DNA of 64,000 bases from Antedon mediterranea (GCF_964355755.1 NC_092672.1:21012501-21076500); one strand, 5' to 3'; shown: positions 10,894 through 25,574, numbered from the stretch's first letter. Numbers and translations: made by a program. The notes: generated from the letters alone by a model not told the origin.

Positions 10894-12310
10894 TTTATTT
10901 ATTCTTTCCTTAGCACTATTTTGTCCGTGAATTATCTTGATATCAGTTTCATCTATCTAAGTCAATTTTTCAGAGTATATTCCTTATGGCCAGGAATCGA
11001 TGTGGTTATATTTTCACGATGCGTAATCAAAAATTACGCGGTCTACGCGCGATTTTACGAAATCACGTTTGTAATCATATCTTCACAAGCATGAATCACA
11101 ATTAAACAAAATTTGGTACTCATAAATTTCAGGTCATATTTCATCATATGGCAATACAATTACGTGCGTAGCGCATATAACGCTTGCGTACTCGCGCTTA
11201 AAATGTTCAAAATTGTCAAAATTTATTTTCGATGAAATTAGAGTACGTTTCAGGCAATTTTAAGCGTTTAAAAAATTGCCATGAGTGCGCAGATTTTTGC
11301 ACGCGCACTGCGCGTTATACGTTAATGCGCACTCTTTTTGTCCGATTTCGGTTGTACAACCTTTCTTTAATAATGTCATCATATTTTATTCACTTTTCAA
11401 CGCGTAATTGCCTTATACGAGCACGTCAAAAGTGACAGGCTACGCACGTGTAAGTTAACAAAAGGGTGAAAATATGCTAAATTTTAAAATTAATATAGAT
11501 CGTCAGAATGCTCGGGAACACATATTTTTTATTTAATTTTCTTGAAGTGTATGTACCTTATGTATGATTTATTATTAAACTAAGGGAACAAAAGTTGATT
11601 AAGCCATAATTAATTGCATATTAAATTAAAAAAAATTCATTTCGACAATCAAACAAATTATGACATTTTCTTAGGCCAAAATAACAAACTTAACATTAAC
11701 TTTCTTCCTTCAAAAGTTCATATATTAAAGTTAAAAGTATATAGTTTGACAGTGCATCATTTTTGTACATTTTTAGAGATGTCATCATAGTAAAAAATTA
11801 TAATTCATTGCGGTATGTAATAATCTATCTGCACCAAAGTGGTTACTGCATAGTAAATACACGGAGGAATTTTTCTACAATTTTTAGTCAGTTGTGTATG
11901 GCTCGGTGGTGTGTGCTCGTGTCTATGGCACTCAAGGTACCGAGATCGAGTCTCACCTTGGGAAACGAAATAAATTTTTTTTTTATTATCCGTATTGTTT
12001 GTTCAAATTTATTTCTTAGTGTATATATTATACACATGATTTATAATGAAATCTAGATAAAAAATAACTTATGTCTTTATTATTATGTAACAGCAAATGT
12101 GGTTTATGACATTATACGCAGAGGGATCTTTGATCGGATTGTGATACCGGCTATTGTATTCGCGTTAGCAAGGTCCTATCATATATTATATATTATTTAA
12201 AGAATCTGAGAAAATCAATGAATCAAAATATCTTTTAAAAATAAATTATCTTTATTTTAATTATCAATGCATATAACCTATAATTCGTCATAGTGACGAA
12301 TTAAATCTAG
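10894..12310 (+). mobile_element. HINE-like family A body, unit A2
   Basis: Starts in the (TTTA)n tract right after A1 and ends in CTAG at 12310. It belongs to the sub-type with TATACGTTAATGCGCACTC, and its 3' part (TATATTATTTAAAGAATC) matches the part of unit A9 to the right of the BEL/Pao insertion. A box TGGCTCGGTGG at about 11899. Confidence 0.85.
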
Positions 12311-13726
12311 TTTATTTATTTATTCTTTCCTTAGCACTATTTTGTCCGTGCATTATCTTGGCATCAGTTTAATCTAGCTAAGTCAAGTTTTCAGAGTATA
12401 TTCCTCATGGCCAGGAATCGATGTGGTTATATTTTCACGATGCGTAATCAAAAATTACGCGGTCTACGCGCGATTTTACGAAATCACGTTTGTAATCATA
12501 TCTTCACAAGCATGAATCACAATTAAACAAAATTTGGTACTCATAAATTTCAGGTCATATTTCATCATATGGCAATAAAATTACGTGCGTAGCGCATATA
12601 ACGCTTGCGTACGCGCGCTTAAAATGTTCAAAATTGTCAAAATTTATTTTCGATGAAATTAGAGTACGTTTCAGGCAATTTTAAGCGTTTAAAAAAATGC
12701 CATGAGTGCGCAGATTTTTGCACGCGCACTGCGCGTTAAACGTTAATGCGCACTCTTTTTGCCCGATTTCTGTTTTACAATCTTTCTTTAATAATATCAT
12801 CATATTTGATTCAGGTTTCAACTCGAAATTGCGTTATACGAGCACGTCAAAAGTGACTGGCTACGCACGTATAAGTTAACAAAATGGTGAAAATATGCTA
12901 AATTTTAAAATTAATATATATCGTCAGAATGCAGGGGAACACCTATTTTTTATTTCATTTTCTTGAAGTGTATGTATCATATGTATGATTTATTATCAAA
13001 TAAAGAGAACAAAAGTTGATTAAGTCATCATTAATTGCATATTAAATTAAAAAAAAATAATTTCGACAATCAAACAAATTATGACATTTTCTTAGGCCAA
13101 AATAACAAACTTAACATTAACTTTCTTCCTTCAAAAATTCATATATTAAAGTTAAAAGTATGTAGTTTGACAGTGCATCATTTGTATACATTTTAAAGAT
13201 GTCATCATAGTAAAAAATTATAATTCATTTCGGTATGTAATAATCTATTTGCATAAAAGTGGTTACTGCATAGTAAATACACGAAGGAATTTTTCTACAA
13301 CTTTTAGTCAGTTGTGTACGGCTCGGTGGTCTGTGCTCGTGTCTATGGCATTCAAGGTACCGAGATCGAGTCTCACCTTGGGAAACGAAATAAGATTTTT
13401 TTTTATTATCCGTATTGTTTGTTCAAATTTATTTCTTAGTGTATAGATTATACACATGATTTATAATGAAATCTAGATAAAAATTAACTTATGTCTTTAT
13501 TATTATGTAACAACAAATGTGGTTTATGACATTATACGCATATGGATCTTTGATCGGATTGTGATACCGGCTATGGTGTTCGCGTTAGCAAGGTCCTATC
13601 ATATATTATAAATAATTAAAGATTCTGAGAAAATCAATCAATCAATATATCTTTTAAAAATCAATTATCTTTATTTAAATCCATGCATATAACCTATAAT
13701 TCGTCATAGTGACGAATTAAATCTAG
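12311..13726 (+). mobile_element. HINE-like family A body, unit A3
   Basis: Complete body ending in CTAG at 13726. Almost the same sequence as unit A8 (24159-25574) at an offset of 11848 bp, including shared private variants such as TTCCTCATGGCC and AAAAAAATGCC. This indicates that the A2-A3 and A7-A8 pairs derive from a larger duplication or from gene conversion. Confidence 0.85.
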
Positions 13727-15096
13727 TCTTGGCATCAGTTTTATCTAGCTAAGTCAAGTTTTCAGAGTATATTCCTTATGGCCAGGAATCGATGTGGTTA
13801 TATTTTCACGATGCGTAATCAAAAATTACGCGGTCTACGCGCGATTTTACGAAATCACGTTTGTAATCATATCTTCACAAGCATGAATCACAATTAAACA
13901 AAATTTGGTACTCATAAATTTCAGGTCATATTTCATAATATGGCAATACAATTACGTGCGTAGCGCATATAACGCATGCGTACGCGCGCTTAAAATGTTG
14001 AAAATTGTCAGAATTTATTTTCGATGAAATTAGAGTACGTTTCAGGCAATTTTAGGCGTTTAAAAAATTGCCATGAGTGCGCAGATTTTTGCACGCGCAC
14101 TGCGCATCAAACGTTAAAGCGCACTGTTTGTGTCCGATTACTGTTGTATAACCTTTCTTTAATAATATCATCATATTTTATTCACTTTTCAACGCGAAAC
14201 AGTGTTATACGAGCACGTCAAAAGTGACGGGCTACGCACGTGTAAGTTAACAAAATGGTGAAAATATGCTAAATTTTAAAATTAATATAGATCGTCAGAA
14301 TGCTCGGGAACACATATTTTTTATTTAATTTTCTTGAAGTGTATGTATCTTATGTATGATTTATTATTAAACTAAGGGAACAAAAGTTGATTAAGCCATA
14401 ATTAATTGCATATTAAATTAAAAAAAATTCATTTCGACAATCAAACAAATTATGACATTTTCTTAGGCCAAAATAACAAACTTAACATTAACTTTCTTCC
14501 TTCAAAAGTTCATATATTAAAGTTAAAAGTATATAGTTTGACAGTGCATCATTTTTTTAAATTTTTAAAGATGTCATCATAGTAAAACATTATAATTCAT
14601 TGCGGTATGTAATAATCTATCTGCACCAAAGTGGTTACTGCATAGTAAATACACGGAGGAATTTTTCTACAATTTTTAGACAGTTGTGTATGGCTCGGTG
14701 GTGTGTGCTCGTGTCTATGGCACTCAAGGTACCGAGATCGAGTCTCACCTTGGGAAACGAAAGAAGATTTTTTTTTTATTATCCGTATTGTTCAAATTTA
14801 TTTCTTAGTGTATAGATTATACACATGATTTATAATGAAATCTAGATAAAAAGTTACTTTATGTCTTTATTATTATGTAACAACAAATGCGGTTTATGAC
14901 ATTATACGCAGAGGGATCTTTGATCGGATTGTGATACCGGCTATGGTGTTCGCGTTAGCAAGGTCCTATCATATATTATAAATAATTAAAGATTCTGAGA
15001 AAATCAATCAATCAATATATCTTTTAAAAATCAATTATCTTTATTTAAATCAATGCATATAACCTATAATTCGTCATAGTGACGAATTAAATCTAG
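13727..15096 (+). mobile_element. HINE-like family A body, unit A4, 5' deleted
   Basis: Lacks the first ~45 bp of a normal body: the A3 end CTAG is followed directly by TCTTGGCATCAG instead of (TTTA)n-TTCTTTCCTTAG. Otherwise complete with subterminal repeat, hairpin and CTAG end. Sub-type with ATTACTGTTGTATAACC. Confidence 0.85.
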
Positions 15097-16513
15097 TTTA
15101 TTTATTTATTCTTTCCTTAGCACTATTTGTCCGTGAATTATCTTGGCATCAGTTTCATCTATCTAAGTCAATTTTTCAGAGTATATTCCTTATGGCCAGG
15201 AATCGATGTGGTTATGTTTTCACGATGCGCAATCAAAAATTACGCGGTCTACGCGCGATTTAACGAAATCACGTTTCTAATCATATCTTCACAAACATGA
15301 ATCACTTTTAAACAAAATTTGGTACTCATAAATTTCAGGTCATATTTCATCATATGGCAATACAATTACGTGCGTAGCGCATATAACGCATGCGTACGCG
15401 CGCTTAAAATGTTGAAAATTGTCAGAATTTATTTTCGATGAAATTAGAGTACGTTTCAGGCAATTTTAAGCGTTTAAAAAATTGCCATGAGTGCGCAGAT
15501 TTTTGCACGCGCACTGCGCGTCAAACGTTAATGCGCACTGTTTGTGTCCGATTACTGTTGTATAACCTTTCTTTAATAATATCATCATATTTTATTCACT
15601 TTTCAACGCGAAACAGCGTTATACGAGCACGTCAAAAGTGACGGGCTACGCACGTGTAAGTTAACAAAATGGTGAAAATATGCTAAATTTTAAAATTAAT
15701 ATATATCGTTAGAATGCTCGGGAACACCTATTTTTTATTTAATTTTCTTGAAGTGTATGTATCATATGTATGATTTATTATGAAATTAGAAGAACAAAAG
15801 TTGATTAAGTCATCATTAATGGCATATTAAATTTAACAAAATTAATTTCGACAATCAAACAAATTATAACATTTTCTTAGGCCAAAATAACAAACTTAAC
15901 GTTAACTTTCTTCCTTAAGAAGTTCATATATTAAAGTTAAAAGTATATAGTTTGACAGTGCATCATTTTTTTAAATTTTTAAAGATGTCATCATAGTAAA
16001 ACATTATAATTCATTGCGGTATGTAATAATCTATCTGCACCAAAGTGGTTACTGCATAGTAAATACACGGAGGAATTTTTCTCCAACTTTTAGTCAGTTG
16101 TGTATGGCTCGATGGTCTGTGCTCGTGTCAATGGCATTCAAGGTACCGAGTTCGAGTCTCACCTTGGGAAGCGAAATAAGATTTTTTTTTTATTATCCGT
16201 ATTGTTCAAATTTATTTCTTAGTGTATAGATTATACACATGATTTATAATGAAATCTAGATAAAAAGTTACTTTATGTCTTTATTATTATGTAACAACAA
16301 ATGCGGTTTATGACATTATACGCAGAGGGATCTTTGATCGGATTATGATACCGGCTATTGTATTCGCGTTAGCAAGGTCCTATCATATATTATAAATAAT
16401 TAAAGAATCTGAGAAAATCAATGAATCAAAATATCTTTTAAAAATCAATTATCTTTATTTTAATTATCAATGCATATAACCTATAATTCGTCATAGTGAC
16501 GAATTAAATCTAG
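15097..16513 (+). mobile_element. HINE-like family A body, unit A5
   Basis: Complete body with CTAG end at 16513, of the same sub-type as A6 and A12 (GATGCGCAATC, CACTTTTAAACAAA). It is followed by T and a new A head at 16516. Confidence 0.85.
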
Positions 16514-16585
16514 TTAGGTTATATGCATTATCATGCATATAACCTCTTGATTCTGTCAAAATCTTTATTTATTTATTTATTTATT
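16514..16585 (+). mobile_element. family A head without its own body
   Basis: A complete A head (palindrome, CTCTTGATTCTGTC, (TTTA)n) that runs straight into a family B head. Either B1 inserted in its (TTTA)n and the A body was later lost, or recombination between heads exchanged the flanks; the next unit to the right is a headless B. Confidence 0.8.
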
Positions 16586-18202
16586 GGTTATCCGCCTCAA
16601 GCGGATAACCTTTGTTATTGTAGTGTTACTTTTTTTTTTTATTATTATTCTTTCTTTCTCGGATTTTGTGCACGCGTTTTCTCTTTAACGTGTTAACATA
16701 ACATGTTGTAACTTCGTCAACATATAGACATTTAACTGAAGATGTTCTGCCAAGCTTTTTGACAATGTCAGATCCACATAGCGTAAGTTACGCGCGATTT
16801 TCTGAAAATCTTAAATCGGTCATAACTTCGAAACCGATAAATATTTTTTAACGAAATTTTCAGCCACGTTTTCTTCACATCAATGGCTAACTTTTAGAAT
16901 GTTTAACAAATTTTTGGAGATTAGAAAGTTTTCGCGTAAATTGCGTTTGAAATATTTTACTCTTCTTATTTTGTGCACGCTGTTTCTCTTCAACGTGTAA
17001 ACATAATATGTTGTAACTTGTTCAGCATTTAGACATTTTACTGAAGTTGTCCAGCCAAGCTTTTTGACGATGTCAGAGCCGCGTAGCGTAAGTTACGCGT
17101 GATTTTCTGAAAATCTTAAATCGGTTATAACTTTGAAACAAATGAATATTTTTTAACGTCATTTTCAGCCACGTTTGCTTCACATCAATAGTTAACTTTT
17201 TTAACGCTACCGCAATTTGTAACATTAGAAAGTGCGCGCGTAAATGGCGTTTGAAATTTTAAAATGCTTCAAATCAATTTCTGATTAAATTAGAGCACGA
17301 TTCAGGTAATTTTAAGCGTTTAAAAAATTGCCACTGGTGCGCACATTTTTACGCGCGCACGGCGCAGGGAACACGTATGAGCATTTCTTTTACACGAGTT
17401 GTGTTTTTAAATCTTCGGTTAACAATTTTACGTTATTTTATTCACTTTTCAACTTGAAATGGCGTTCTACGAGCACGTTAAACATGACAGGTTGCGCACA
17501 AAAACGTCAACAAATTGTGAAAATGTTGCAAAATATGTCTACTTTTAAAAATGAAACAGTTCATCAGAATGTAAGGTTACCCTCATTTTTTATTTTAATT
17601 TCTTGCAGTGTATGAATCATAGCTCTGATTTATTATAGTCTTGAATGTTAAAAAGTGTTTGATGGCTACATTATTTACATATTAAATGTAATTTTTGAAA
17701 TAATTATCATCAAACAAACATAAACATATTCAAAGAGTAAAACAATAAACATAACGTTTATCTTTTTTCTTTACATGTTAATATATAAAACTTGAAAGTA
17801 TGCACTTTCATAATATGTCACTGTTTAAAATTTGTGAAGATTTCATCATAGTAAAAATTATGATTTAAGTTGATTATGTAATAATCAACTTGCATCGAGG
17901 GGGTTCACGACATACCAAATGAACGAGGACTCTTTCTTCGAATTTTCTTCATCAGGTGCTCATATGGCTCGATGTGTAGTGCAACCGACTTTGGTATCAG
18001 AGGTACCGGGTTCGAATCCCATAATGGGAAAACAATTAATTAAAAGGATTTTTTTGGTTATTACACTGAAAGGGCAGTTTTAATTTTGAATAGGCTACTT
18101 TTTTTGGAAAAGTCACAACTGAGAAATACTTTAATACGCAAGATACGTTTTGTTGCGGGCGGATAACCAAACTCGTCCTCAAGTGACGAGTTTAAGTTCT
18201 AG
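16586..18202 (+). mobile_element. HINE-like family B element B1, full length 1617 bp
   Basis: Head GGTTATCCGC / GCGGATAACC, then TTTGTTATTGTAGTG, a T-rich tract, a tandemly duplicated ~310-bp module (about 16660-16970 and 16971-17275, each with CAAGCTTTTTGAC and GCGTAAGTTACGCG), a shared A/B core, a tRNA-like module (A box 17965, B box GGTTCGAATCC 18009-18019), subterminal GCGGATAACC, hairpin and CTAG. The same length as B3 and B4. Confidence 0.88.
17965..18022 (+). promoter_or_regulatory. tRNA-like internal promoter module in family B (representative)
   Basis: A box TGGCTCGATGTG from 17965 and B box GGTTCGAATCC at 18009-18019, 44 nt start to start, the spacing found in tRNA genes. The same pair occurs at 19223/19267, 22380/22424, 35456/35500 and 47368/47412. 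The flanking T stem is partly kept (GGG/CCC) but no acceptor stem forms, so this is a tRNA-derived promoter rather than a tRNA gene. Transcription by RNA polymerase III is inference. Confidence 0.65.
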
Positions 18203-19458
18203 TTATTCTTCTCTATTTCCGCCGATTTTTGTGTTCAGCTTTTCTCTGCAACCTGTTAACATAACATGTTGTAACTTGGTAAACATTTAGACATTTAGCT
18301 GAAGATGTGCAGCCAAGCTTTTGGACGCTGGCAGAACCGCGTAGCGTAAGTCACGCGCGATTTTCAGAAAATCCTAAGTTGATCATAACTTCGAAACAGA
18401 TGAATATTTTTTAACGTAAATTTCAGCCATGTTTGCTTCACATCAATTGCTAACTTTTTTATCGCCACCGAAATTTGTAACATTGGAAAGTGGGCGAGTA
18501 AACGGCGTTTGAAATTTTAAAATGCTCTAAATCAATTTCTGATTAAATTAGAGCACGATTCAGGTCATTTTAAGCGTTTGAAAAATTGCCACCAGGTGCG
18601 CACATTTTTACGCGCGCACGGCGCAGGAAACACGTATGAGCATTTCTTTTGCACGATTTGTGTTTTTCAATCTTCGGTTAACAATTTTACGTTATTTTAT
18701 TCACTTTTCAACTTCAAATGGCGTTCTACGAGCACGTTAAACATGACTGGTTGCGCACGTGAAATGTTAAAAAATTGTGAAAATGTTGCAAAATATGTAT
18801 ACTTTTAAAAACGATACAGGTCATCAGAATGCAAGGTTACCCCTATTTTTTATTTTATTTTCTTGCAGTGTATGAATCATAGGTCTGACTTATTATAGTG
18901 TTGAATGATAAAACGTGTTTGATGGCTACATTATTTGCATATTAAATATAATTTTTGAAATTTTTATCATTAAACAAACAATAACATTTTCAAAGAGCAA
19001 AACAATAAACATAACGTTTATCTTTTTTCTTCACATGTTAATATATAAAACTTTCAAGTGTGCACTTTCATAATATGTCACTGTTTAAAATTTGTGAAGA
19101 TTTCATCATAGTGAAAATTATGATTTAGTTTGGTAAGTAATAATCTATTTGCATCGAGTGGTTCACGACATACCGAATGAACGAGTAAACTTTCGTCGGA
19201 TTTTCTTCAGCAGGTGCTCATATGGCTCGATGTGTAGTGCCATCGACTTTGGTATCAGAGGTATCGGGATCGAATCCCGTCACGGGAAAACAATTAAATA
19301 AAAGGATTTATTTGGTTATTACAATGAAAGGGCAGTTTTAATTTCGAATAGGCTACTTTTTGGAAAAGTCATGATTGAAAGGTACTTGAATGCGCAAGAT
19401 ACGTTTTGTTACGGGCGGATAACCAAACTCGTCCTCAAGTGACGAGTTACAGATCTAG
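18203..19458 (+). mobile_element. HINE-like family B element B2, headless with single internal module
   Basis: Begins in a TTCTTC-type tract without a B head and has only one copy of the ~310-bp internal module, unlike B1, B3, B4 and B5. The tRNA-like module is present (A box 19223, B box 19267). Ends in CTAG at 19458. Confidence 0.85.
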
Positions 19459-20994
19459 TTAGGTTATATGCATTATCATGCATATAACCTCTTGATTCTG
19501 TCAAAATCTTTATTAGGTTATATGCATGATATGCATATAACCTCTTGATTCTGTCAAAATCTTTATTTATTTATTTATTTATTTATTTATTCTTTCCTTA
19601 GCACTATTTGTCCGTGAATTATCTTGGCATCAGTTTCATCTATCTAAGTCAATTTTTCACAGTATATTCCTTATGGCCAGGAATCGATGTGGTTATGTTT
19701 TCACGATGCGCAATCAAAAATTACGCGGTCTACGCGCGATTTAACGAAATCACGTTTGTAATCATATCTTCACCAACATGAATCACTTTTAAACAAAATT
19801 TGGTAATCATAAATTTCAGGTCATATTTCATCATATGGCAATACAATTACGTGCGTAGCGCATATAACGCATGCGTACGCGCGCTTAAAATGTTGAAAAT
19901 TGTCAGAATTTATTTTCGATGAAATTAGAGTACGTTTCAGGCAATTTTAAGCGTTTAAAAAATTGCCATGAGTGCGCAGATTTTTGCACGCGCACTGCGC
20001 GTCAAACGTTAATGCGCACTGTTTGTGTCCGATTACTGTTGTATAACCTTTCTTTAATAATATCATCATATTTTATTCACTTTTCAACGCGAAACAGCGT
20101 TATACGAGCACGTCAAAAGTGACGGGCTACGCACGTGTAAGTTAACAAAATGGTGAAAATATGCTAAATTTTAAAATTAATATATATCGTTAGAATGCTC
20201 GGGAACACCTATTTTTTATTTAATTTTCTTGAAGTGTATGTATCATATGTATGATTTATTATGAAATTAGAAGAACAAAAGTTGATTAAGTCATCATTAA
20301 TGGCATATTAAATTTAACAAAATTAATTTCGACAATCAAACAAATTATAACATTTTCTTAGGCCAAAATAACAAACTTAACGTTAACTTTCTTCCTTAAG
20401 AAGTTCATATATTAAAGTTAAAAGTATATAGTTTGACAGTGCATCATTTTTTTAAATTTTTAAAGATGTCATCATAGTAAAACATTATAATTCATTGCGG
20501 TATGTAATAATCTATCTGCACCAAAGTGGTTACTGCATAGTAAATACACGGAGGAATTTTTCTCCAACTTTTAGTCAGTTGTGTATGGCTCGATGGTCTG
20601 TGCTCGTGTCAATGGCATTCAAGGTACCGAGTTCGAGTCTCACCTTGTTGGGAAACGAAATAAGATTTTTTTTTTATTATCCGTATTGTTCAAATTTATT
20701 TCTTAGTGTATAGATTATACACATGATTTATAATGAAATCTAGATAAAAAGTTACTTTATGTCTTTATTATTATGTAACAACAAATGCGGTTTATGACAT
20801 TATACGCAGAGGGATCTTTGATCGGATTATGATACCGGCTATTGTATTTGCGTTAGCAAGATCCTATCATATATTATAAATAACTAAAGATTCTGAGAAA
20901 ATCAATCAATCAAAATATCTTAAATCAATCAATCATCTTTATTTAAATCAATGCATATAACCTATAATTCGTCATAGTGACGAATTAAATCTAG
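19459..20994 (+). mobile_element. HINE-like family A: two stacked heads and body A6
   Basis: Heads start at 19461 and 19515; one body follows and ends in CTAG at 20994. Same sub-type as A5 and A12. A 3-nt insertion (CACCTTGTTGGG) marks the module region near 20645. Confidence 0.85.
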
Positions 20995-21000
20995 TTTATT

Positions 21001-22617
21001 GGTTATCCGCCTCAAGCGGATAACCTTTGTTATTGTAGTGTTACTTTTTTTTTTTATTATTCTTCTTTCTTTCTCAGATTTTGTGTACGCGTTTTCTCTT
21101 GAACGTGTTAACATAACATTTTGTAACTTGGTCAACATATAGACAATTAACTGAAGATGTACTGCGAAGCTTTTTGACAATGTCAGATCCGCGTAGCGTA
21201 AGTTACGCGCGATTTTCTGAAAATCTTAAATCGGTCATAACTTCGAAACCGATAAATATTTTTTAACGAAATTTTCAGCCACGTTTTATTCACATCAATG
21301 GCTAACTTTTTCGCTCTTCAGCAAATTTTTGAACACTAGAAAGTCTGCGCGTAAACTGCGTTTGAAATTTTAAAATGCTCCTAATTTGTGCACGCTGTTT
21401 CTCTGTAACGCGTTAACATAACATTTTGTAACTTGTTCAACATATAGACATTTTACTGAAGTTGTCCAGCCAAGCTTTTTGACGATGTCAGAGCCGCGTA
21501 GCGTAAGTTACGCGTGATTTTCTGAAAATCTTAAATTGGTTATAACTTCGAAACAAATGAATATTTTTTAACGTCATTTTCAGCCACGTTTGCTTCACAT
21601 CAATAGTTAACTTTTTTAACGCTATCGCAATTTGTAACATTAGAAAGTGCGCGCGTAAATGGCGTTTGAAATTTTAAAATGCTTCAAATCAATTTCTGAT
21701 TAAATTAGAGCACGATTCAGGTCATTTTAAGCGTTTAAAAAATTGCCACTGGTGCGCACATTTTTACGCGCGCACGGCGCAGGGAACAGGTATGAGCATT
21801 TCTTTTACACGATTTGTGTTTTTAAATCTTCTGTTAACAATTTTACGTTATTTTATTCACTTTTCAACTTGAAATGGCGTTCTACGAGCACGTTAAACAT
21901 GACAGGTTGCGCACGAAAACGTCAACAAATTGTGAAAATGTTCCAAAATATGTCTACTTTTAAAAATGACACAGTTCATCAGAATGCAAGGTTACCCCCA
22001 TTTTTTATTTTAATTTCTTGCAGTGTATGAATCATAGGTCTGATTTATTATAGTGTTGAATGCTAAAACGTGTTTGATGGCTACATTATTTGCATATTAA
22101 ATATAATTTTAGAAATATTTATCATCAAACAAACATAAACTTATTCAAAGAGCAAAACAATAAACATAACATTTATCTTTTTTCTTTACATGTTAATATA
22201 TAAAACTTGAAAGTATGTACTTTCATAAAATATCAGCGTTTAAAATTTTTGAAGATTTCATCATATTAAAATTTATGATTTAAGTTTGATATGTAATAAT
22301 CAACTTGCATCGAGGGGGTTCACGACATACCGAATGAACGAGGACTCTTTCTTCGGATTTTCGTCAGCAGGTGGTCATATGGCTCGATGTGTAATGCAAC
22401 CGACTTTGGTATCAGAGGTACCGGGTTCGAGTCCCGTCACGGGAAAACAATTAATTAAAAGGGTTTAGTTGGTTATTACACTGAGAGGGCAGTTTAAATT
22501 TTGAATAGCCTACTTTTTTTGGAAAAGTCATAACTTGGAAGTACTTGAATACGCAAGATACGCTTTGTTGCTGGCGGATAACCAAACTCGTCCTCAAGTG
22601 ACGAGTTTAAGTTCTAG
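21001..22617 (+). mobile_element. HINE-like family B element B3, full length 1617 bp
   Basis: Complete: head, two internal ~310-bp modules (about 21065-21365 and 21375-21680), shared core, tRNA-like module (A box 22380, B box GGTTCGAGTCC 22424-22434), subterminal repeat, hairpin, CTAG. It sits in the TTTATT that follows the A6 end. Confidence 0.88.
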
Positions 22618-24158
22618 TTAGGTTATATGCATGATATGCATATAACCTCTTGATTCTGTCAAAATCTTTATTTATTTATTTATTAGGTTATATGCATTAT
22701 CATGCATATAACCTCTTGATTCTGTCAAAATCTTTATTTATTTATTTATTTATTCTTTCCTTAGCACTATTTTGTCCGTGAATTATCTTGATATCAGTTT
22801 CATCTATTTAAGTCAATTTTTCAGAGTATATTCCTTATGGCCAGGAATCGATGTGGTTATATTTTCACGATGCGTAATCAAAAATTACGCGGTCTACGCG
22901 CGATTTTACGAAATCACGTTTGTAATCATATCTTCACAAGCATGAATCACAATTAAACAAAATTTGGTACTCATAAATTTCAGGTCATATTTCATCATAT
23001 GGCAATACAATTACGTGCGTAGCGCATATAACGCTTGCGTACGCGCGCTTAAAATGTTCAAAATTGTCAAAATTTATTTTCGATGAAATTAGAGTACGTT
23101 TCAGGCAATTTTAAGCGTTTAAAAAATTGCCATGAGTGCGCAGATTTTTGCACGCGCACTGCGCGTTATACGTTAATGCGCACTCTTTTTGTCCGATTTC
23201 GGTTGTACAACCTTTCTTTAATAATATCATCATATTTTATTCACTTTTCAACGCGTAATTGCCTTATACGAGCACGTCAAAAGTGACAGGCTACGCACGT
23301 GTAAGTTAACAAAATGGTGAAAATATGCTAAATTTTAAAATTAATATAGATCGTCAGAATGCTCGGGAACACATATTTTTTATTTCATTTTCTTGAAGTG
23401 TATGTATCTTATGTATGATTTATTATTAAACTAAGAGAACAAAAGTTGATTAAGCCATAATTAATTGCATATTAAATTAAAAAAAATTCATTTCGACAAT
23501 CAAACAAATTATGACATTTTCTTAGGCCAAAATAACAAACTTAACATTAACTTTCTTCCTCCAAAAGTTCATATATTAAAGTTAAAAGTATATAGTTTGA
23601 CAGTGCATCATTTTTGTACATTTTTAGAGATGTCATCATAGTAAAAAATTATAATTCATTGCGGTATGTAATAATCTATCTGCACCAAAGTGGTTACTGC
23701 ATAGTAAATACACGGAGGAATTTTTCTACAATTTTTAGACAGTTGTGTATGGCTCGGTGGTGTGTGCTCGTGTCTATGGCACTCAAGGTACCGAGATCGA
23801 GTCTCACCTTTGGAAACGAAATAAGATTTTTTTTTTATTATTCGTATTGTTTGTTCAAATTTATTTCTTAGTGTATATATTATACACATGATTTATAATG
23901 AAATCTAGATAAAAAATAACTTATGTCTTTATTATTATGTAACAGCAAATGTGGTTTATGACATTATACGCAGAGGGATCTTTGATCGGATTGTGATACC
24001 GGCTATTGTATTCGCGTTAGCAAGGTCCTATCATATATTATAAATAATTAAAGAATCTGAGAAAATCAATGAATCAAAATATCTTTTAAAAATCAATTAT
24101 CTTTATTAAAATCAATGCATATAACCTATAATTCGTCATAGTGACGAATTAAATCTAG
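22618..24158 (+). mobile_element. HINE-like family A: two stacked heads and body A7
   Basis: Heads start at 22620 and 22685. The body ends in CTAG at 24158 and is of the same sub-type as A2 and A10 (TATACGTTAATGCGCACTC; CTTCCTCCAAAAG shared with A10). Confidence 0.85.
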
Positions 24159-25574
24159 TTTATTTATTTATTCTTTCCTTAGCACTATTTTGTCCGTGCA
24201 TTATCTTGGCATCAGTTTAATCTAGCTAAGTCAAGTTTTCAGAGTATATTCCTCATGGCCAGGAATCGATGTGGTTATATTTTCACGATGCGTAATCAAA
24301 AATTACGCGGTCTACGCGCGATTTTACGAAATCACGTTTGTAATCATATCTTCACAAGCATGAATCACAATTAAACAAAATTTGGTACTCATAAATTTCA
24401 GGTCATATTTCATCATATGGCAATAAAATTACGTGCGTAGCGCATATAACGCTTGCGTACGCGCGCTTAAAATGTTCAAAATTGTCAAAATTTATTTTCG
24501 ATGAAATTAGAGTACGTTTCAGGCAATTTTAAGCGTTTAAAAAAATGCCATGAGTGCGCAGATTTTTGCACGCGCACTGCGCGTTAAACGTTAATGCGCA
24601 CTCTTTTTGCCCGATTTCTGTTTTACAATCTTTCTTTAATAATATCATCATATTTGATTCAGGTTTCAACTCGAAATTGCGTTATACGAGCACGTCAAAA
24701 GTGACTGGCTACGCACGTATAAGTTAACAAAATGGTGAAAATATGCTAAATTTTAAAATTAATATATATCGTCAGAATGCAGGGGAACACCTATTTTTTA
24801 TTTCATTTTCTTGAAGTGTATGTATCATATGTATGATTTATTATCAAATAAAGAGAACAAAAGTTGATTAAGTCATCATTAATTGCATATTAAATTAAAA
24901 AAAAATAATTTCGACAATCAAACAAATTATGACATTTTCTTAGGCCAAAATAACAAACTTAACATTAACTTTCTTCCTTCAAAAATTCATATATTAAAGT
25001 TAAAAGTATGTAGTTTGACAGTGCATCATTTGTATACATTTTAAAGATGTCATCATAGTAAAAAATTATAATTCATTTCGGTATGTAATAATCTATTTGC
25101 ATAAAAGTGGTTACTGCATAGTAAATACACGAAGGAATTTTTCTACAACTTTTAGTCAGTTGTGTACGGCTCGGTGGTCTGTGCTCGTGTCTATGGCATT
25201 CAAGGTACCGAGATCGAGTCTCACCTTGGGAAACGAAATAAGATTTTTTTTTATTATCCGTATTGTTTGTTCAAATTTATTTCTTAGTGTATAGATTATA
25301 CACATGATTTATAATGAAATCTAGATAAAAATTAACTTATGTCTTTATTATTATGTAACAACAAATGTGGTTTATGACATTATACGCATATGGATCTTTG
25401 ATCGGATTGTGATACCGGCTATGGTGTTCGCGTTAGCAAGGTCCTATCATATATTATAAATAATTAAAGATTCTGAGAAAATCAATCAATCAATATATCT
25501 TTTAAAAATCAATTATCTTTATTTAAATCCATGCATATAACCTATAATTCGTCATAGTGACGAATTAAATCTAG
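24159..25574 (+). mobile_element. HINE-like family A body, unit A8
   Basis: Complete body, CTAG end at 25574; near-identical to A3 at offset 11848 bp. Confidence 0.85.

Noticed and set aside
17965-18022. True tRNA gene
   Set aside because: A and B boxes are present but no acceptor stem or proper anticodon arm forms, and the module is embedded in a repeated element.
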